Below, one piece after another: positions 27,191 to 35,130 of a stretch of 64,000 nt of DNA; position 1 is the stretch's first letter, and every line of letters starts with the position of its first letter. Below the pieces are notes generated by a model. That model was not told where the DNA came from, searched no databases, and was given only the letters and a program-made list of their open reading frames with translations. Made by a program: the position numbers and the translations under genes. The DNA comes from Streptomyces flaveolus (GTDB lineage Bacteria; Actinomycetota; Actinomycetes; Streptomycetales; Streptomycetaceae): contig NZ_JNWV01000004.1 of the NCBI RefSeq assembly GCF_000716535.1, positions 186,001-250,000 of the forward strand, written 5' to 3'.

Positions 27191-28274
27191 CGAACCTCTC
27201 GTCCTCGGCATCGAGACCTCCTGCGACGAGACCGGCGTCGGCATCGTCCGCGGCACCACCCTGCTGGCGGACGCCGTCGCCTCCAGCGTCGACGAGCACG
27301 CCCGCTTCGGCGGTGTCGTCCCGGAGGTGGCGTCCCGGGCGCACCTGGAGGCGATGGTCCCCACCATCGACCGCGCGTTGAAGGAGGCGGGGGTCAGCGC
27401 CAAGGACCTGGACGGCATCGCGGTCACCGCGGGCCCCGGCCTCGCGGGCGCCCTGCTCGTCGGCGTCTCGGCGGCCAAGGCGTACGCCTACGCGCTCGGC
27501 AAGCCCCTGTACGGCGTCAACCACCTCGCCTCGCACATCTGCGTGGACCAGCTCGAGCACGGCCCGCTGCCCGAGCCGACGATGGCCCTGCTGGTCTCCG
27601 GCGGCCACTCCTCGCTGCTGCTCTCGTCGGACATCACCTCCGACGTCCGCCCGATGGGCCAGACCATCGACGACGCGGCCGGCGAGGCCTTCGACAAGAT
27701 CGCCCGGGTGCTGGACCTGGGCTTCCCCGGCGGCCCGGTCATCGACAGGTACGCCAGGGAGGGCGACCCGGAGGCCATCGCCTTCCCGCGCGGCCTGACC
27801 GGCCCGCGCGACCCGGCGTACGACTTCTCCTTCTCCGGCCTGAAGACCGCCGTGGCCCGCTGGATCGAGGCCAGGCGCGCGGCCGGCGAGGAGGTCCCGG
27901 TCCGTGACGTGGCCGCCTCCTTCCAGGAGGCCGTGGTCGACGTGCTCACCCGCAAGGCCGTCCGCGCCTGCAAGGACGAGGGCGTGGACCACCTGATGAT
28001 CGGCGGCGGTGTGGCGGCCAACTCCCGGCTGCGCGCCCTCGCCCAGGAGCGCTGCGAGGCCGCCGGCATCCGGCTGCGCGTGCCGCGCCCCAAGCTGTGC
28101 ACGGACAACGGCGCGATGGTGGCCGCGCTGGGCGCCGAGATGGTCGCCCGGGGCCGGTCCGCGTCGAGCTGGGACCTGTCGGCCGACTCCTCCCTGCCGG
28201 TGACCGACCCGCACGTGCCCGGTCACGACCACGACCACGTGCACGAGGTCAGCAAGGAGAATCTCTACTCGTGA
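27183..28274 (+). CDS. tsaD: tRNA N6-adenosine threonylcarbamoyltransferase TsaD
   Basis: 363-aa metal-dependent enzyme that transfers threonylcarbamoyl to A37 of t[19 protein letters not shown] opens the protein; the metal ligands are the two His in [48 protein letters not shown] and [14 protein letters not shown] complete the family. The C-terminus has a His/Asp-rich tail (GHDHDHVHE) not found in E. coli. Overlaps rimI and the following small gene. Confidence 0.97.
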   Translation: MTDEPLVLGIETSCDETGVGIVRGTTLLADAVASSVDEHARFGGVVPEVASRAHLEAMVPTIDRALKEAGVSAKDLDGIAVTAGPGLAGALLVGVSAAKAYAYALGKPLYGVNHLASHICVDQLEHGPLPEPTMALLVSGGHSSLLLSSDITSDVRPMGQTIDDAAGEAFDKIARVLDLGFPGGPVIDRYAREGDPEAIAFPRGLTGPRDPAYDFSFSGLKTAVARWIEARRAAGEEVPVRDVAASFQEAVVDVLTRKAVRACKDEGVDHLMIGGGVAANSRLRALAQERCEAAGIRLRVPRPKLCTDNGAMVAALGAEMVARGRSASSWDLSADSSLPVTDPHVPGHDHDHVHEVSKENLYS

Positions 28275-28528
28275 CCGTCGCCCTGATGTGGGAGGCCCGG
28301 GCCGCCGAGGGCAGGGGCGCGGACCTGCTGGCCTGGGTGCGCGAACAGGCCCTCGCCGCAGAGCCGTTGCGCCGCGAGACCTTCCGCGCGCCGCAGGACC
28401 GGGTGCTGGTCGTCACGTGGTGGGACGCGCCGTACGACGCCCCGCTCCCGGAACTGCCGGAGCCGGGCCCGGAGTTGGTGACCCGGGCCGTGCACCGGTG
28501 GCGGTTCGAGGCGGTGGCTGAGGACTGA
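28271..28528 (+). CDS. small conserved-looking protein of unknown function
   Basis: 85-aa protein starting [20 protein letters not shown] and ending [11 protein letters not shown]. It overlaps the tsaD stop (GTGA at 28271-28274), so it is translationally coupled. The alternating hydrophobic pattern with VLVVTWW in the middle suggests a compact alpha/beta fold of the antibiotic-biosynthesis-monooxygenase (ABM) size class, but this is weak. Not recognised further. Confidence 0.7.
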   Translation: MTVALMWEARAAEGRGADLLAWVREQALAAEPLRRETFRAPQDRVLVVTWWDAPYDAPLPELPEPGPELVTRAVHRWRFEAVAED

Positions 28529-28529
28529 G

Positions 28530-28559
28530 TTGGGGGAACGGCCCCGACTGCGCTATGAT
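28530..28559 (+). promoter_or_regulatory. promoter of the tRNA gene
   Basis: TTGGGG (28530-28535) and TATGAT (28554-28559) separated by 18 bp. The -10 is close to consensus. Transcription would begin near 28566, about 35 nt before the mature tRNA 5' end. It starts immediately after the preceding ORF stop. Confidence 0.7.
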
Positions 28560-28600
28560 CATCACACAGCGAACGGCCGGAACACCGGTCCGGACGCAGT

Positions 28601-28673
28601 GCGTTGGTGGTCCAAGGAAAGACGTCCCGCTTCCTGCGGGGAGATGCAGGTGCAAGGCCTGCCCGGCGCTCCA
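28601..28673 (+). tRNA. atypical tRNA, anticodon TCC (predicted Gly)
   Basis: A full cloverleaf can be drawn. Acceptor 28601-28607 pairs with 28663-28669 (7 bp, two G-T), followed by T discriminator and encoded CCA (28671-28673). The D stem is 3 bp (610-612/621-623) with GG in the loop. The anticodon stem is 625-629/637-641 with loop CTTCCTG, T33 and anticodon TCC. The variable loop is AGAT. The T stem is 5 bp (646-650/658-662). Oddities: the T loop is TGCAAGG, so position 55 is G instead of U, and position 37 is T instead of a purine. Own promoter and terminator flank it. It may be a second Gly(GGA) tRNA or one with a non-ribosomal role; the charging identity is inferred from the anticodon only. 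Confidence 0.75.
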
Positions 28674-28677
28674 TTCG

Positions 28678-28711
28678 ACACCCCGCCCCCGGGTTCCCGG
28701 CGGCGGGGTGT
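28678..28711 (+). terminator. intrinsic terminator after the tRNA
   Basis: ACACCCCGCC at 28678-28687 pairs perfectly with GGCGGGGTGT at 28702-28711, with an inner CCCGGG-rich loop. It begins 5 nt after the encoded CCA end and so defines a single-gene tRNA transcript of about 145 nt. Confidence 0.85.
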
Positions 28712-28733
28712 TCGCGTTTCACGGACCCGATCA

Positions 28734-28765
28734 CGAATGTTTCGCTAGATCACTCGAATGTTCCG
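28734..28765. promoter_or_regulatory. candidate operator repeats upstream of the lacI-type gene
   Basis: CGAATGTTTCG (28734-28744) and CGAATGTTCCG (28755-28765) are direct repeats whose starts are 21 bp apart, two helical turns. They lie 60-90 bp before the LacI-family gene and could be autoregulatory sites. Confidence 0.4.
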
Positions 28766-28824
28766 ATGGGCCCGGGCATGCCGAGGGCTTCGTCGAGCGC
28801 TCCCGCGGGGATACGATCGCGGGC

Positions 28825-29862
28825 ATGAAGCCCTCGAAGCCCGCAGAAACGCAGACGGCGACCCTCGCCGAGATCGCCCGTGAGGCGGGGGTCTCCGCTC
28901 CGACTGTTTCGAAGGTCCTCAACGGCCGCGCCGATGTCGCCCCCGCGACCCGCACGCGCGTCGAGGAGCTGCTGCGCGCCTACGGCTACCGGCGCCGTCG
29001 TGCCGAGGCCTCCCGCTCGCCGCTGATCGACGTGGTCTTCCACGAGCTGGAGAGCGCCTGGGCGATGGAGGTCATCCGGGGCGTGGAGAACGTCGCCCGG
29101 GACGCCGGGCTGAGCGTGGTCCTGTCCGAGTCGGCCGGCCGGCTCACCCCCGGCCGCACCTGGGCCGACCAGGTCGCCGCCCGCCGCCCGCACGGCGTGG
29201 TGCTCGTGCTCTCCGAGCTCGACGAGTCCCAGCGGGCGCTGCTGACCAGCCGCTCCATCCCGTTCGTGGTGATGGACCCGGCCGGCGACCCGGGCCCGGA
29301 CGTGCCCTCCATCGGTGCCACCAACTGGCAGGGCGGTCTCGCCGCCACCCGCCACCTGGTGGAACTCGGCCACACCCGGATCGGCGCGATCAGCGGCCCG
29401 TCCCGGATGATGTGCAGCCGGGCCCGGGTCGACGGCTACCGGGCCGCCCTGGAGACGGCCGGGCTGCCCGTCGACCCCTCCCTCGTCGTGGCCGGCGACT
29501 TCCACCACGACGCGGGCTACCGCCTGGGCCTGGAACTGCTGCGCCGCCCGGACCGGCCCACCGCCGTCTTCGCGGGCAACGACCTCCAGGCGCTCGGCCT
29601 GTACGAGGCCGCCCGTGAGCTGGGCCTGCGCGTCCCGGAGGACCTCAGCGTGGTCGGCTTCGACGATCTGCCGGTGGCCCGCTGGGTGGGCCCGCCGCTG
29701 ACGACCGTACGGCAGCCGCTCACCGAGATGGCCGAGGCCGCGGCCCGGCTGGTGCTGGAGCTGGGGAGCGAGCGGGAGGAGCGGGCGGCGACCCGGGTGG
29801 AGCTGGCGACGAGCCTGGTGGTGCGGTCCAGCACCACCGCGCCGGCCGTGGCCGGAAGTTGA
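28825..29862 (+). CDS. LacI family transcriptional regulator
   Basis: 345-aa repressor. The N-terminal helix-turn-helix (about 12-60: TLAEIAREAGVSAPTVSKVLNGR) is followed by the hinge and a periplasmic-binding-protein-like domain (SPLIDVVFHELESAWAMEVIRG; GDFHHDAGYRLGLELL; VFAGNDLQALGLYEAARELG; VPEDLSVVGFDDLPVARWVGPPLTTVRQP). The ligand is probably a sugar, but no sugar-uptake genes are adjacent. ATG 28825 is chosen because the family N-terminus starts about 12 residues later. The frame is open upstream across the tRNA, which is not coding. Confidence 0.93.
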   Translation: MKPSKPAETQTATLAEIAREAGVSAPTVSKVLNGRADVAPATRTRVEELLRAYGYRRRRAEASRSPLIDVVFHELESAWAMEVIRGVENVARDAGLSVVLSESAGRLTPGRTWADQVAARRPHGVVLVLSELDESQRALLTSRSIPFVVMDPAGDPGPDVPSIGATNWQGGLAATRHLVELGHTRIGAISGPSRMMCSRARVDGYRAALETAGLPVDPSLVVAGDFHHDAGYRLGLELLRRPDRPTAVFAGNDLQALGLYEAARELGLRVPEDLSVVGFDDLPVARWVGPPLTTVRQPLTEMAEAAARLVLELGSEREERAATRVELATSLVVRSSTTAPAVAGS

Positions 29863-30043
29863 CGTAGTCGGCTGCGAGGCGCCGCCGGCACCGGTTCATC
29901 TCCCAGGCCTGGAACGCCACCTGAGCCCAGTCGGGCGCGGCCGTCTCCCGCGCCAACGCCTCCTCCAACGGATCGGTGCCGGACGGCGGTTCGGTGACCT
30001 TCGGTTCCAATGCGTGCTGGAGCGGCAGCGATCGGGTACCCAC
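29720..30043 (-). CDS. possible small protein, low confidence
   Basis: Frame of about 107 aa from a GTG at 30043. The first 65 residues look like a soluble helical protein (EEALARETAAPDWAQVAFQA, WEMNRCRRRLAADYV). The last 40 residues are antisense to the lacI-type gene and have the Pro/Arg composition of a shadow frame. No good ribosome-binding site. A truncated or decayed gene is possible. It fills the otherwise empty 270-bp gap between the LacI and LCP genes. Confidence 0.25.
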   Translation of the reverse strand: MGTRSLPLQHALEPKVTEPPSGTDPLEEALARETAAPDWAQVAFQAWEMNRCRRRLAADYVNFRPRPARWCWTAPPGSSPAPPGSPPAPPARSPAPAPAGPRPRPSR

Positions 30044-30132
30044 AGTGACGCTCGGATGAGAATTTCCCAAGAAAACCGACTCGGACGGCTTCCGCTAACA
30101 GTCCCCTAATAATTCGGACTTATGTTCCTGTC

Positions 30133-31188
30133 GTGACGCGACACGAGGAGCAAGGCGACGCGGGCAGACAGGTGGGCCGGCGATCGAGAGCGCTGAAGAT
30201 CGTCGGCCTCACTCTGACGGGCACCCTGGTGCTGGGCGCGGCGGCGGCCGGCTGGGCCTACTGGCATCTCGACCACAACATCAGAAGCGTCGACATCGAC
30301 AGCGCACTCGGCGACGACCGTCCGGCCAGGGCGGTGGTCACCCCGTCCGCGACCGCCTCGGCGGACGCCTCCCCGCTGCCCACCGGCTCCCTCAACATCC
30401 TGGTCCTCGGCTCGGACTCGCGCAGCGGCGAGGACAACCAGGAGCTGGGCGGCGGCGACAGCGGCGGAGCCCGGTCCGACACCGCGATGGTGGTGCACAT
30501 CGACGCGGGCCGGACGAAGGCCACCGTCGTCAGCATCCCGCGCGACACCCTGGTCACCCGCCCGTCCTGCCCGCTCGCCTCGGGCGGCAGCACGGCACCG
30601 GCGTACGGCGCCATGTTCAACAGCGCCTACGCGGTGGGCGGCCCCGTGTGCGCGGTGAAGACCGTCGAGACCCTCACCGGCGTCCGCATGGACCACTACC
30701 TGGAGATCGACTTCTCCGGCTTCGCCAAGCTGGTCGACGCGCTCGGCGGGGTCGACGTCACCACCGGCCAGGACATCGACGACGACAAGAGCCACCTGCA
30801 CCTCGAGGCCGGCGCCCACCACCTCGACGGCAAGCAGGCCCTCGCCCTCGCCCGCACCCGGCACGGCATAGGCGACGGCAGCGACCTGGGCCGGATAGGG
30901 CTCCAGCAGACGCTGGTCAAGGCCCTGCTGGAGCAGATGTCCGGCGCCGGTCTGCTCTCCGACCCGGCCCGGCTGTACCAGGTCGCCGACGCCGTCACCA
31001 CCAGCGTCACCACCGACACCGGCCTGAACTCCCTGAACGAGCTGGTGAGCCTCGGCCGGAGCCTGAAGGGACTGACCGCCGACCGGGTGCGGACGGTGAC
31101 CATGCCGGTCGTCACGGCACCCTCCGACCCCAACCGGGTCGTCGCCCAGGAGCCGGCCGCGAACGACCTCTGGGCCTCCCTGCGCTGA
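30133..31188 (+). CDS. LytR-CpsA-Psr (LCP) family protein
   Basis: 351-aa membrane-anchored phosphotransferase that attaches polyprenyl-linked glycopolymers (for example teichoic acid or capsule) to peptidoglycan. A single N-terminal helix at about 22-44 precedes the LCP domain: LNILVLGSDSR, SDTAMVVHIDAGRTKATVVSIPRDTLV (with the Asp and Arg used for the pyrophosphate), FSGFAKLVDALGGVDV and LDGKQALALARTRHG. Start is GTG 30133. It could act on the polymer made by the cluster at 4.6-11.3 kb, but that link is speculative. Confidence 0.92.
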   Translation: MTRHEEQGDAGRQVGRRSRALKIVGLTLTGTLVLGAAAAGWAYWHLDHNIRSVDIDSALGDDRPARAVVTPSATASADASPLPTGSLNILVLGSDSRSGEDNQELGGGDSGGARSDTAMVVHIDAGRTKATVVSIPRDTLVTRPSCPLASGGSTAPAYGAMFNSAYAVGGPVCAVKTVETLTGVRMDHYLEIDFSGFAKLVDALGGVDVTTGQDIDDDKSHLHLEAGAHHLDGKQALALARTRHGIGDGSDLGRIGLQQTLVKALLEQMSGAGLLSDPARLYQVADAVTTSVTTDTGLNSLNELVSLGRSLKGLTADRVRTVTMPVVTAPSDPNRVVAQEPAANDLWASLR

Positions 31189-31222
31189 GCCGTGGAAGTC
31201 CCGGAACTTTTTTCCGCGACCG

Positions 31223-31249
31223 TGTCGATCCGGGTGTCTCCCGTTCGAC
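31223..31249 (+). promoter_or_regulatory. candidate ECF42-type sigma promoter
   Basis: TGTCGA at 31223-31228, a 17-bp spacer, then CGAC at 31246-31249. From memory, ECF42 targets in Streptomyces carry TGTCGA at -35 and CGA/TC at -10. It lies about 53 bp before the DGPF gene, whose family is the known target of this sigma group, and whose neighbour is the sigma factor itself. Confidence 0.65.
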
Positions 31250-31301
31250 GCAAGGGGTGAGCGGCGGGAACGGACCCGCCGCCCCGACCGAAGGAGTCAC
31301 C

Positions 31302-31658
31302 ATGCCCCGCTACCTGTCGCTCGTGCGCGTCGACGAGTCCACGGGCCCCGCCGGGGGGCCCAGCGCGGAGCTGATGCAGCGGATGGGCGAGCTGATCGAG
31401 GAGATGACCAAGGCCGGTGTGCTGCTCGACACCGCCGGGCTCACCCCGTCCGCCGAGGCCGTCCGGACGGAGTGGGACGGGGAGAAGGTCTCCGTGACCG
31501 ACGGCCCGTTCACCGAGTCCAAGGAGGTCGTCGGCGGCTACGCGCTCATGCAGTGCAAGGACCGGGCCGAGGCGCTGGAGTGGACCCAGCGCTTCCTGAA
31601 GGTCCACGGCCCGGAGTGGCGGCTCGCCTGCGAGCTGCGGGAGATCGCCGAGGGCTGA
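31302..31658 (+). CDS. DGPF-domain (YCII-related) protein
   Basis: 118-aa protein of the YCII-like fold. The name-giving motif is VTDGPFTESKEVVGGYALMQ at about residues 67-86. Starts MPRYLSLVRVDES after AAGGAG. DGPF proteins are encoded beside ECF42 sigma factors and are their regulatory targets; their biochemical activity is unknown. Here it is 43 bp upstream of the sigma gene and is preceded by a matching promoter. Confidence 0.92.
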   Translation: MPRYLSLVRVDESTGPAGGPSAELMQRMGELIEEMTKAGVLLDTAGLTPSAEAVRTEWDGEKVSVTDGPFTESKEVVGGYALMQCKDRAEALEWTQRFLKVHGPEWRLACELREIAEG

Positions 31659-31701
31659 GCCCGTTTGGCCCGCCGCCGTCCAGGGTGTTGCATGGTGGGC
31701 T

Positions 31702-32958
31702 GTGGACACACAGCCCGCCACGGCGCACGCCATCGAGACCGTCTTCCGCCTGGAGTCGCCCCGGGTGATCGCCGGGGTGGCCCGGATCGTCCGGGACGTC
31801 GGCATCGCCGAGGAGCTGGCGCAGGACGCACTGGTCGCCGCCCTGGAGCGGTGGCCGCTGGACGGGGTGCCGGACAACCCCGGCGCCTGGCTCATGGCCA
31901 CCGCCCGGAACCGGGCCGTCGACCTGGTCCGGCGCCGCGAGACCTACGCCCGCAAACTCGCCGAGCTCGGCCGCGACCTGGAGACGGCCCCGCCGTCGTA
32001 CGACGCGCCGGCCGACCCGGACGACATCGACGACGACCTGCTCCGGCTGGTCTTCACCGCCTGCCACCCGGTGCTGTCGCCGGAGGCCCGCACCGCGCTC
32101 ACCCTGCGCCTGCTCGGCGGTCTGACCACGGCCGAGATCGCCCGTGCCTACCTGGTCCCGGAGCCGACGGTCGCCCAGCGGATCGTCCGCGCCAAGCGCA
32201 CCCTGGCGAAGCGGAACATCGCCTTCGAGGTGCCGTACGGACCCGACCGCGAGGCCCGCCTCGGCTCCGTGCTGGACGTCATCTACCTGATCTTCAACGA
32301 GGGGTACGCGGCCACCGCCGGCGACGACTGGCTGCGCCCCGGCCTGTGCGAGGACGCGCTGCGGCTGGCCCGGGTGCTGTCCGCGCTGATGCCCAAGGAG
32401 CCCGAGGTGCACGGCCTGACCGCGCTGCTGGAGTTCCAGGCGTCCCGCGCCGCCGCCCGCACCGGCACCGACGGCACGCCGGTACTGCTCAAGGACCAGG
32501 ACCGCCGCCGCTGGAACCGCATGCTCATCGCGCGCGGGGTCCGGGCCCTCGACCGCGCCGAGGCCACCGCGAGCGGCCCCCCGGGCCCGTACACCCTCCA
32601 GGCGGCGATCGCCGCCTGCCACGCGCGCGCGTACACGTACGAGGAGACGGACTGGCGCGCCATCGCCACCCTGTACGGCCTGCTGGCCGTCCGCGCGCCG
32701 TCCCCGGTGGTCGAGCTGAACCGCGCGGTCGCCGTGTCGATGGCCGACGGCCCGGAGGCGGCCCTGGAGCTGGTGGACGCCCTGGCCGCCGCGCCCGCGC
32801 TGCGCGGCTACCACCTGCTGCCCAGCGTCCGCGGGGACCTCCTCTCCCGCCTCGGCCGGACCGCCGAGGCCCGCGAGGAGTTCCTGCGGGCGGCGGCCCT
32901 GACCCACAACGGGAGGGAACGGCAGCTACTGCTGCGCAGGGCGCGTGAGTGCGGCTGA
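31702..32958 (+). CDS. ECF42-group RNA polymerase sigma factor
   Basis: 418-aa extracytoplasmic-function sigma factor with a long C-terminal extension. Region 2 is ELAQDALVAALERWPL...WLMATARNRAVDLVRRR (about 30-80). Region 4 is LTLRLLGGLTTAEIARAYLVPEPTVAQRI (about 133-165). Residues from about 180 to 418 form a helical, TPR-like extension that in this group is needed for activity and replaces a classical anti-sigma factor. No anti-sigma gene is adjacent, in line with that. GTG start. The DGPF partner is directly upstream. Confidence 0.92.
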   Translation: MDTQPATAHAIETVFRLESPRVIAGVARIVRDVGIAEELAQDALVAALERWPLDGVPDNPGAWLMATARNRAVDLVRRRETYARKLAELGRDLETAPPSYDAPADPDDIDDDLLRLVFTACHPVLSPEARTALTLRLLGGLTTAEIARAYLVPEPTVAQRIVRAKRTLAKRNIAFEVPYGPDREARLGSVLDVIYLIFNEGYAATAGDDWLRPGLCEDALRLARVLSALMPKEPEVHGLTALLEFQASRAAARTGTDGTPVLLKDQDRRRWNRMLIARGVRALDRAEATASGPPGPYTLQAAIAACHARAYTYEETDWRAIATLYGLLAVRAPSPVVELNRAVAVSMADGPEAALELVDALAAAPALRGYHLLPSVRGDLLSRLGRTAEAREEFLRAAALTHNGRERQLLLRRARECG

Positions 32959-32961
32959 GCG

Positions 32962-34128
32962 TCAGCCCAGCGGACGGCCGATCAGCATCGTCGGCGCCCC
33001 GGCGACGCGGGTGAGGAAGACGGTGGCCGCGTTCGGCCCCTGCGGCTTCACCTTCCGGCGCAGCTCCTCCGGCTCGACCGCCGAACCGCGCTTCTTCACG
33101 GTCAGCGTGCCGACCTCGCGCTCGCGCAGCAGGGCCTTCAGCTTCTTCACGTTGAACGGCAGCCGGTCGGTGATCTCGTAGGCGGTGGCGTACGGCGTGG
33201 GCCGCGGCTCGTCCGCGGTGACGTACGCGATGGTCGGGTCCAGGAGCCCGCCGCCGACCTCCTCGGCCACCTCCGCGACCAGGTGCGCGCGGATCACGGC
33301 GCCGTCCGGCTCGTACAGGTACCGCCCCACCGGCCGCACCCCGGGATCGGGCAGTCCGCGGCCGAGCAGCGTGCGCGGCCCCGGCAGCAGCGTGGCCCGC
33401 ACCGCGCCCGGCGTCCCGGTCCCGAACCACAGCACCGCCTCCTTCACGTCGCCGCCGTCGGAGACCCACTCGGCCTCGGCCGCGGCCGGGACCACCTCGT
33501 GCGGGATGCCCGGAGCGATCTTCAGTGCGGCGCGGGGCGCCTTGAGGGCCGTCTCGACCGCCCAGGACAGCGGCGGCGAGTACGCCTCCGGGTCGAACAC
33601 GCGGCCGCGCCCACCCCTGCGCGCGGGGTCCACGAACACCGCGTCGTACCCGGCGGTGTCCACCTCCGTGACGTCGGCCTCGCGCACCTCGATCAGGCCG
33701 GCCAGCCCCAGCGCCTCGGCGTTCGCCCGCGCCGCGGCCGCCGTCAGCGGGTCCCGGTCCACGGCCAGCACCCGGATCCCGGCCCGCGCCAGCGCGATGG
33801 CGTCCCCGCCGATCCCGCAGCACAGGTCGGCGACGGAGGTCACGCCGAGCTCCTTCAGCCGCCCGGCCCGGTACGCCGCCACGGAAGCCCGCGTCGACTG
33901 CTCGACCCCGTTGGGCGTGAAGAACATGCGCCCGGCGTCCTCGGCCCCGAACTTCGCCACCGCCCGCTGCCGCAGCCGGGCCTGGCCGAGCGCGGCGGAG
34001 ACCAGCTCGGCCGGGTGCTCGCGGCGCAGCCGGGTGGCCACGGCCAGCTCCCGCGCGGGCTCGGTGTCGCGCACCTCGTCGAGGAGGGCGCGGCCTTCGG
34101 GGGTGAGGAGCAGAGCGAGGTCGTTCAC
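32962..34128 (-). CDS. class I SAM-dependent methyltransferase with THUMP-like C-terminus
   Basis: 388-aa protein. The N-terminal helical part (about 1-85) leads to a Rossmann methyltransferase domain: SVADLCCGIGGDAIALARAG (motif I), VLAVDRDPLTAAAARANAEAL (motif II) and DAVFVDPARRGGRGRVFDPE (motif IV). The C-terminal about 100 residues, ending VTADEPRPTPYATAYEITDRL onward, match the THUMP-like domain seen in this actinobacterial family. An RNA substrate is likely but not shown. GTG 34128 is the best start in frame. Convergent with the sigma gene, leaving only 3 bp between stops. Confidence 0.85.
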   Translation of the reverse strand: MNDLALLLTPEGRALLDEVRDTEPARELAVATRLRREHPAELVSAALGQARLRQRAVAKFGAEDAGRMFFTPNGVEQSTRASVAAYRAGRLKELGVTSVADLCCGIGGDAIALARAGIRVLAVDRDPLTAAAARANAEALGLAGLIEVREADVTEVDTAGYDAVFVDPARRGGRGRVFDPEAYSPPLSWAVETALKAPRAALKIAPGIPHEVVPAAAEAEWVSDGGDVKEAVLWFGTGTPGAVRATLLPGPRTLLGRGLPDPGVRPVGRYLYEPDGAVIRAHLVAEVAEEVGGGLLDPTIAYVTADEPRPTPYATAYEITDRLPFNVKKLKALLREREVGTLTVKKRGSAVEPEELRRKVKPQGPNAATVFLTRVAGAPTMLIGRPLG

Positions 34129-34218
34129 CGGGTCATTGTGGGCCAGTCGGTGGATGGTGCGCCTCCCGCGGCGGTGTCGTCCGGGGTCGCGGGCCGGGGC
34201 CTGGGAGGATCCGGCACC

Positions 34219-35130
34219 ATGCGAGCAGTAGTACAAAATGACAAAAGTCGGACTCGTCTCCGGCGGCTGGCCCTCTGCGGCGGAGCCGCCACACTGGCCG
34301 CCGCCACCCTGCTCTCCGGATGCGCCGGGCCCGAGTCCGTGCGCACCGCGTCCGGCCAGGGCGGCCCCGCCCAGCCCCAGGACCCGGCGGCGCGCCGGGC
34401 CGCCGAACACGCCCGGCTGGCCGCCGCCGCCCGGCGCTGGCGGCTGGACCAGGTCCCGCTCACGCCTCCGCCGCCACCCGCGGTGAAGCCGAGGATCACC
34501 GCCCGCGACGGATTCGAGGTGGACCACCAGGAGGACTGGGACCTGCCCCCCGTCTTCACCACGGTCCCCACCCGGGACAAGGTCGTGTTCCTGACGATCG
34601 ACGACGGCGCCGAGAAGGACCCGCGGTTCCTCGCCATGATGCGCGAGCTCAAGATCCCGTACACCGCCTTCCTCAGCGACTACCTGGTGAAGGACGACTA
34701 CGCCTACTTCCGGAAGATGCGGTCCTACGGCAACACCCTCAACAACCACACCCTGCACCACCCCTACCTGCCGGGCCTGTCCTACGAGGAGCAGAAGGAC
34801 GAGATCTGCGGCATGCAGGCCGTCATGAAGAAGCAGTTCGGCAAGGCGCCCACCGTCTTCCGCCCGCCCTACGGCAACTACAACCAGGACACCCTGGTCG
34901 CCGCCAAGGAGTGCGGCATCAAGTACGCGCCGATCTGGAACGAGGAGGTCTTCGTCGACCACTGGGAGTACCGCGAGGACGACAAGCGGCTGCGCAGCGG
35001 CGACATCGTCCTCACCCACTTCCGCGGCCGGGACGACTGGGACGGCACGATGGTGGACGACATGCGCCGCTTCCTGAACAAGGTCACGCGCGAGGGCTAC
35101 GCCGTGGCCCGCCTGGAGGACTACCTGTGA
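34219..35130 (+). CDS. polysaccharide deacetylase lipoprotein
   Basis: 303-aa secreted deacetylase of the NodB/CE4 family. The lipoprotein signal ends in LLSGC (Cys about 35), followed by a Pro/Ala-rich linker to about 95. All NodB motifs are visible: TIDDGAEKD (general base and metal Asp), NNHTLHHPYL (HTxxH metal ligands), FRPPYGNYN and LTHFRG (C-terminal His). It probably acts on peptidoglycan or an exopolysaccharide. Its stop overlaps the start of a paralogue (TGATG), so the two are a translationally coupled tandem duplication. Confidence 0.92.
   Translation: MRAVVQNDKSRTRLRRLALCGGAATLAAATLLSGCAGPESVRTASGQGGPAQPQDPAARRAAEHARLAAAARRWRLDQVPLTPPPPPAVKPRITARDGFEVDHQEDWDLPPVFTTVPTRDKVVFLTIDDGAEKDPRFLAMMRELKIPYTAFLSDYLVKDDYAYFRKMRSYGNTLNNHTLHHPYLPGLSYEEQKDEICGMQAVMKKQFGKAPTVFRPPYGNYNQDTLVAAKECGIKYAPIWNEEVFVDHWEYREDDKRLRSGDIVLTHFRGRDDWDGTMVDDMRRFLNKVTREGYAVARLEDYL

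Noticed and set aside
28555..28824. In-frame upstream extension of the LacI-type gene by 90 codons
   Set aside because: It runs through the tRNA, its terminator and the candidate operator; conserved LacI sequence begins only after 28825.
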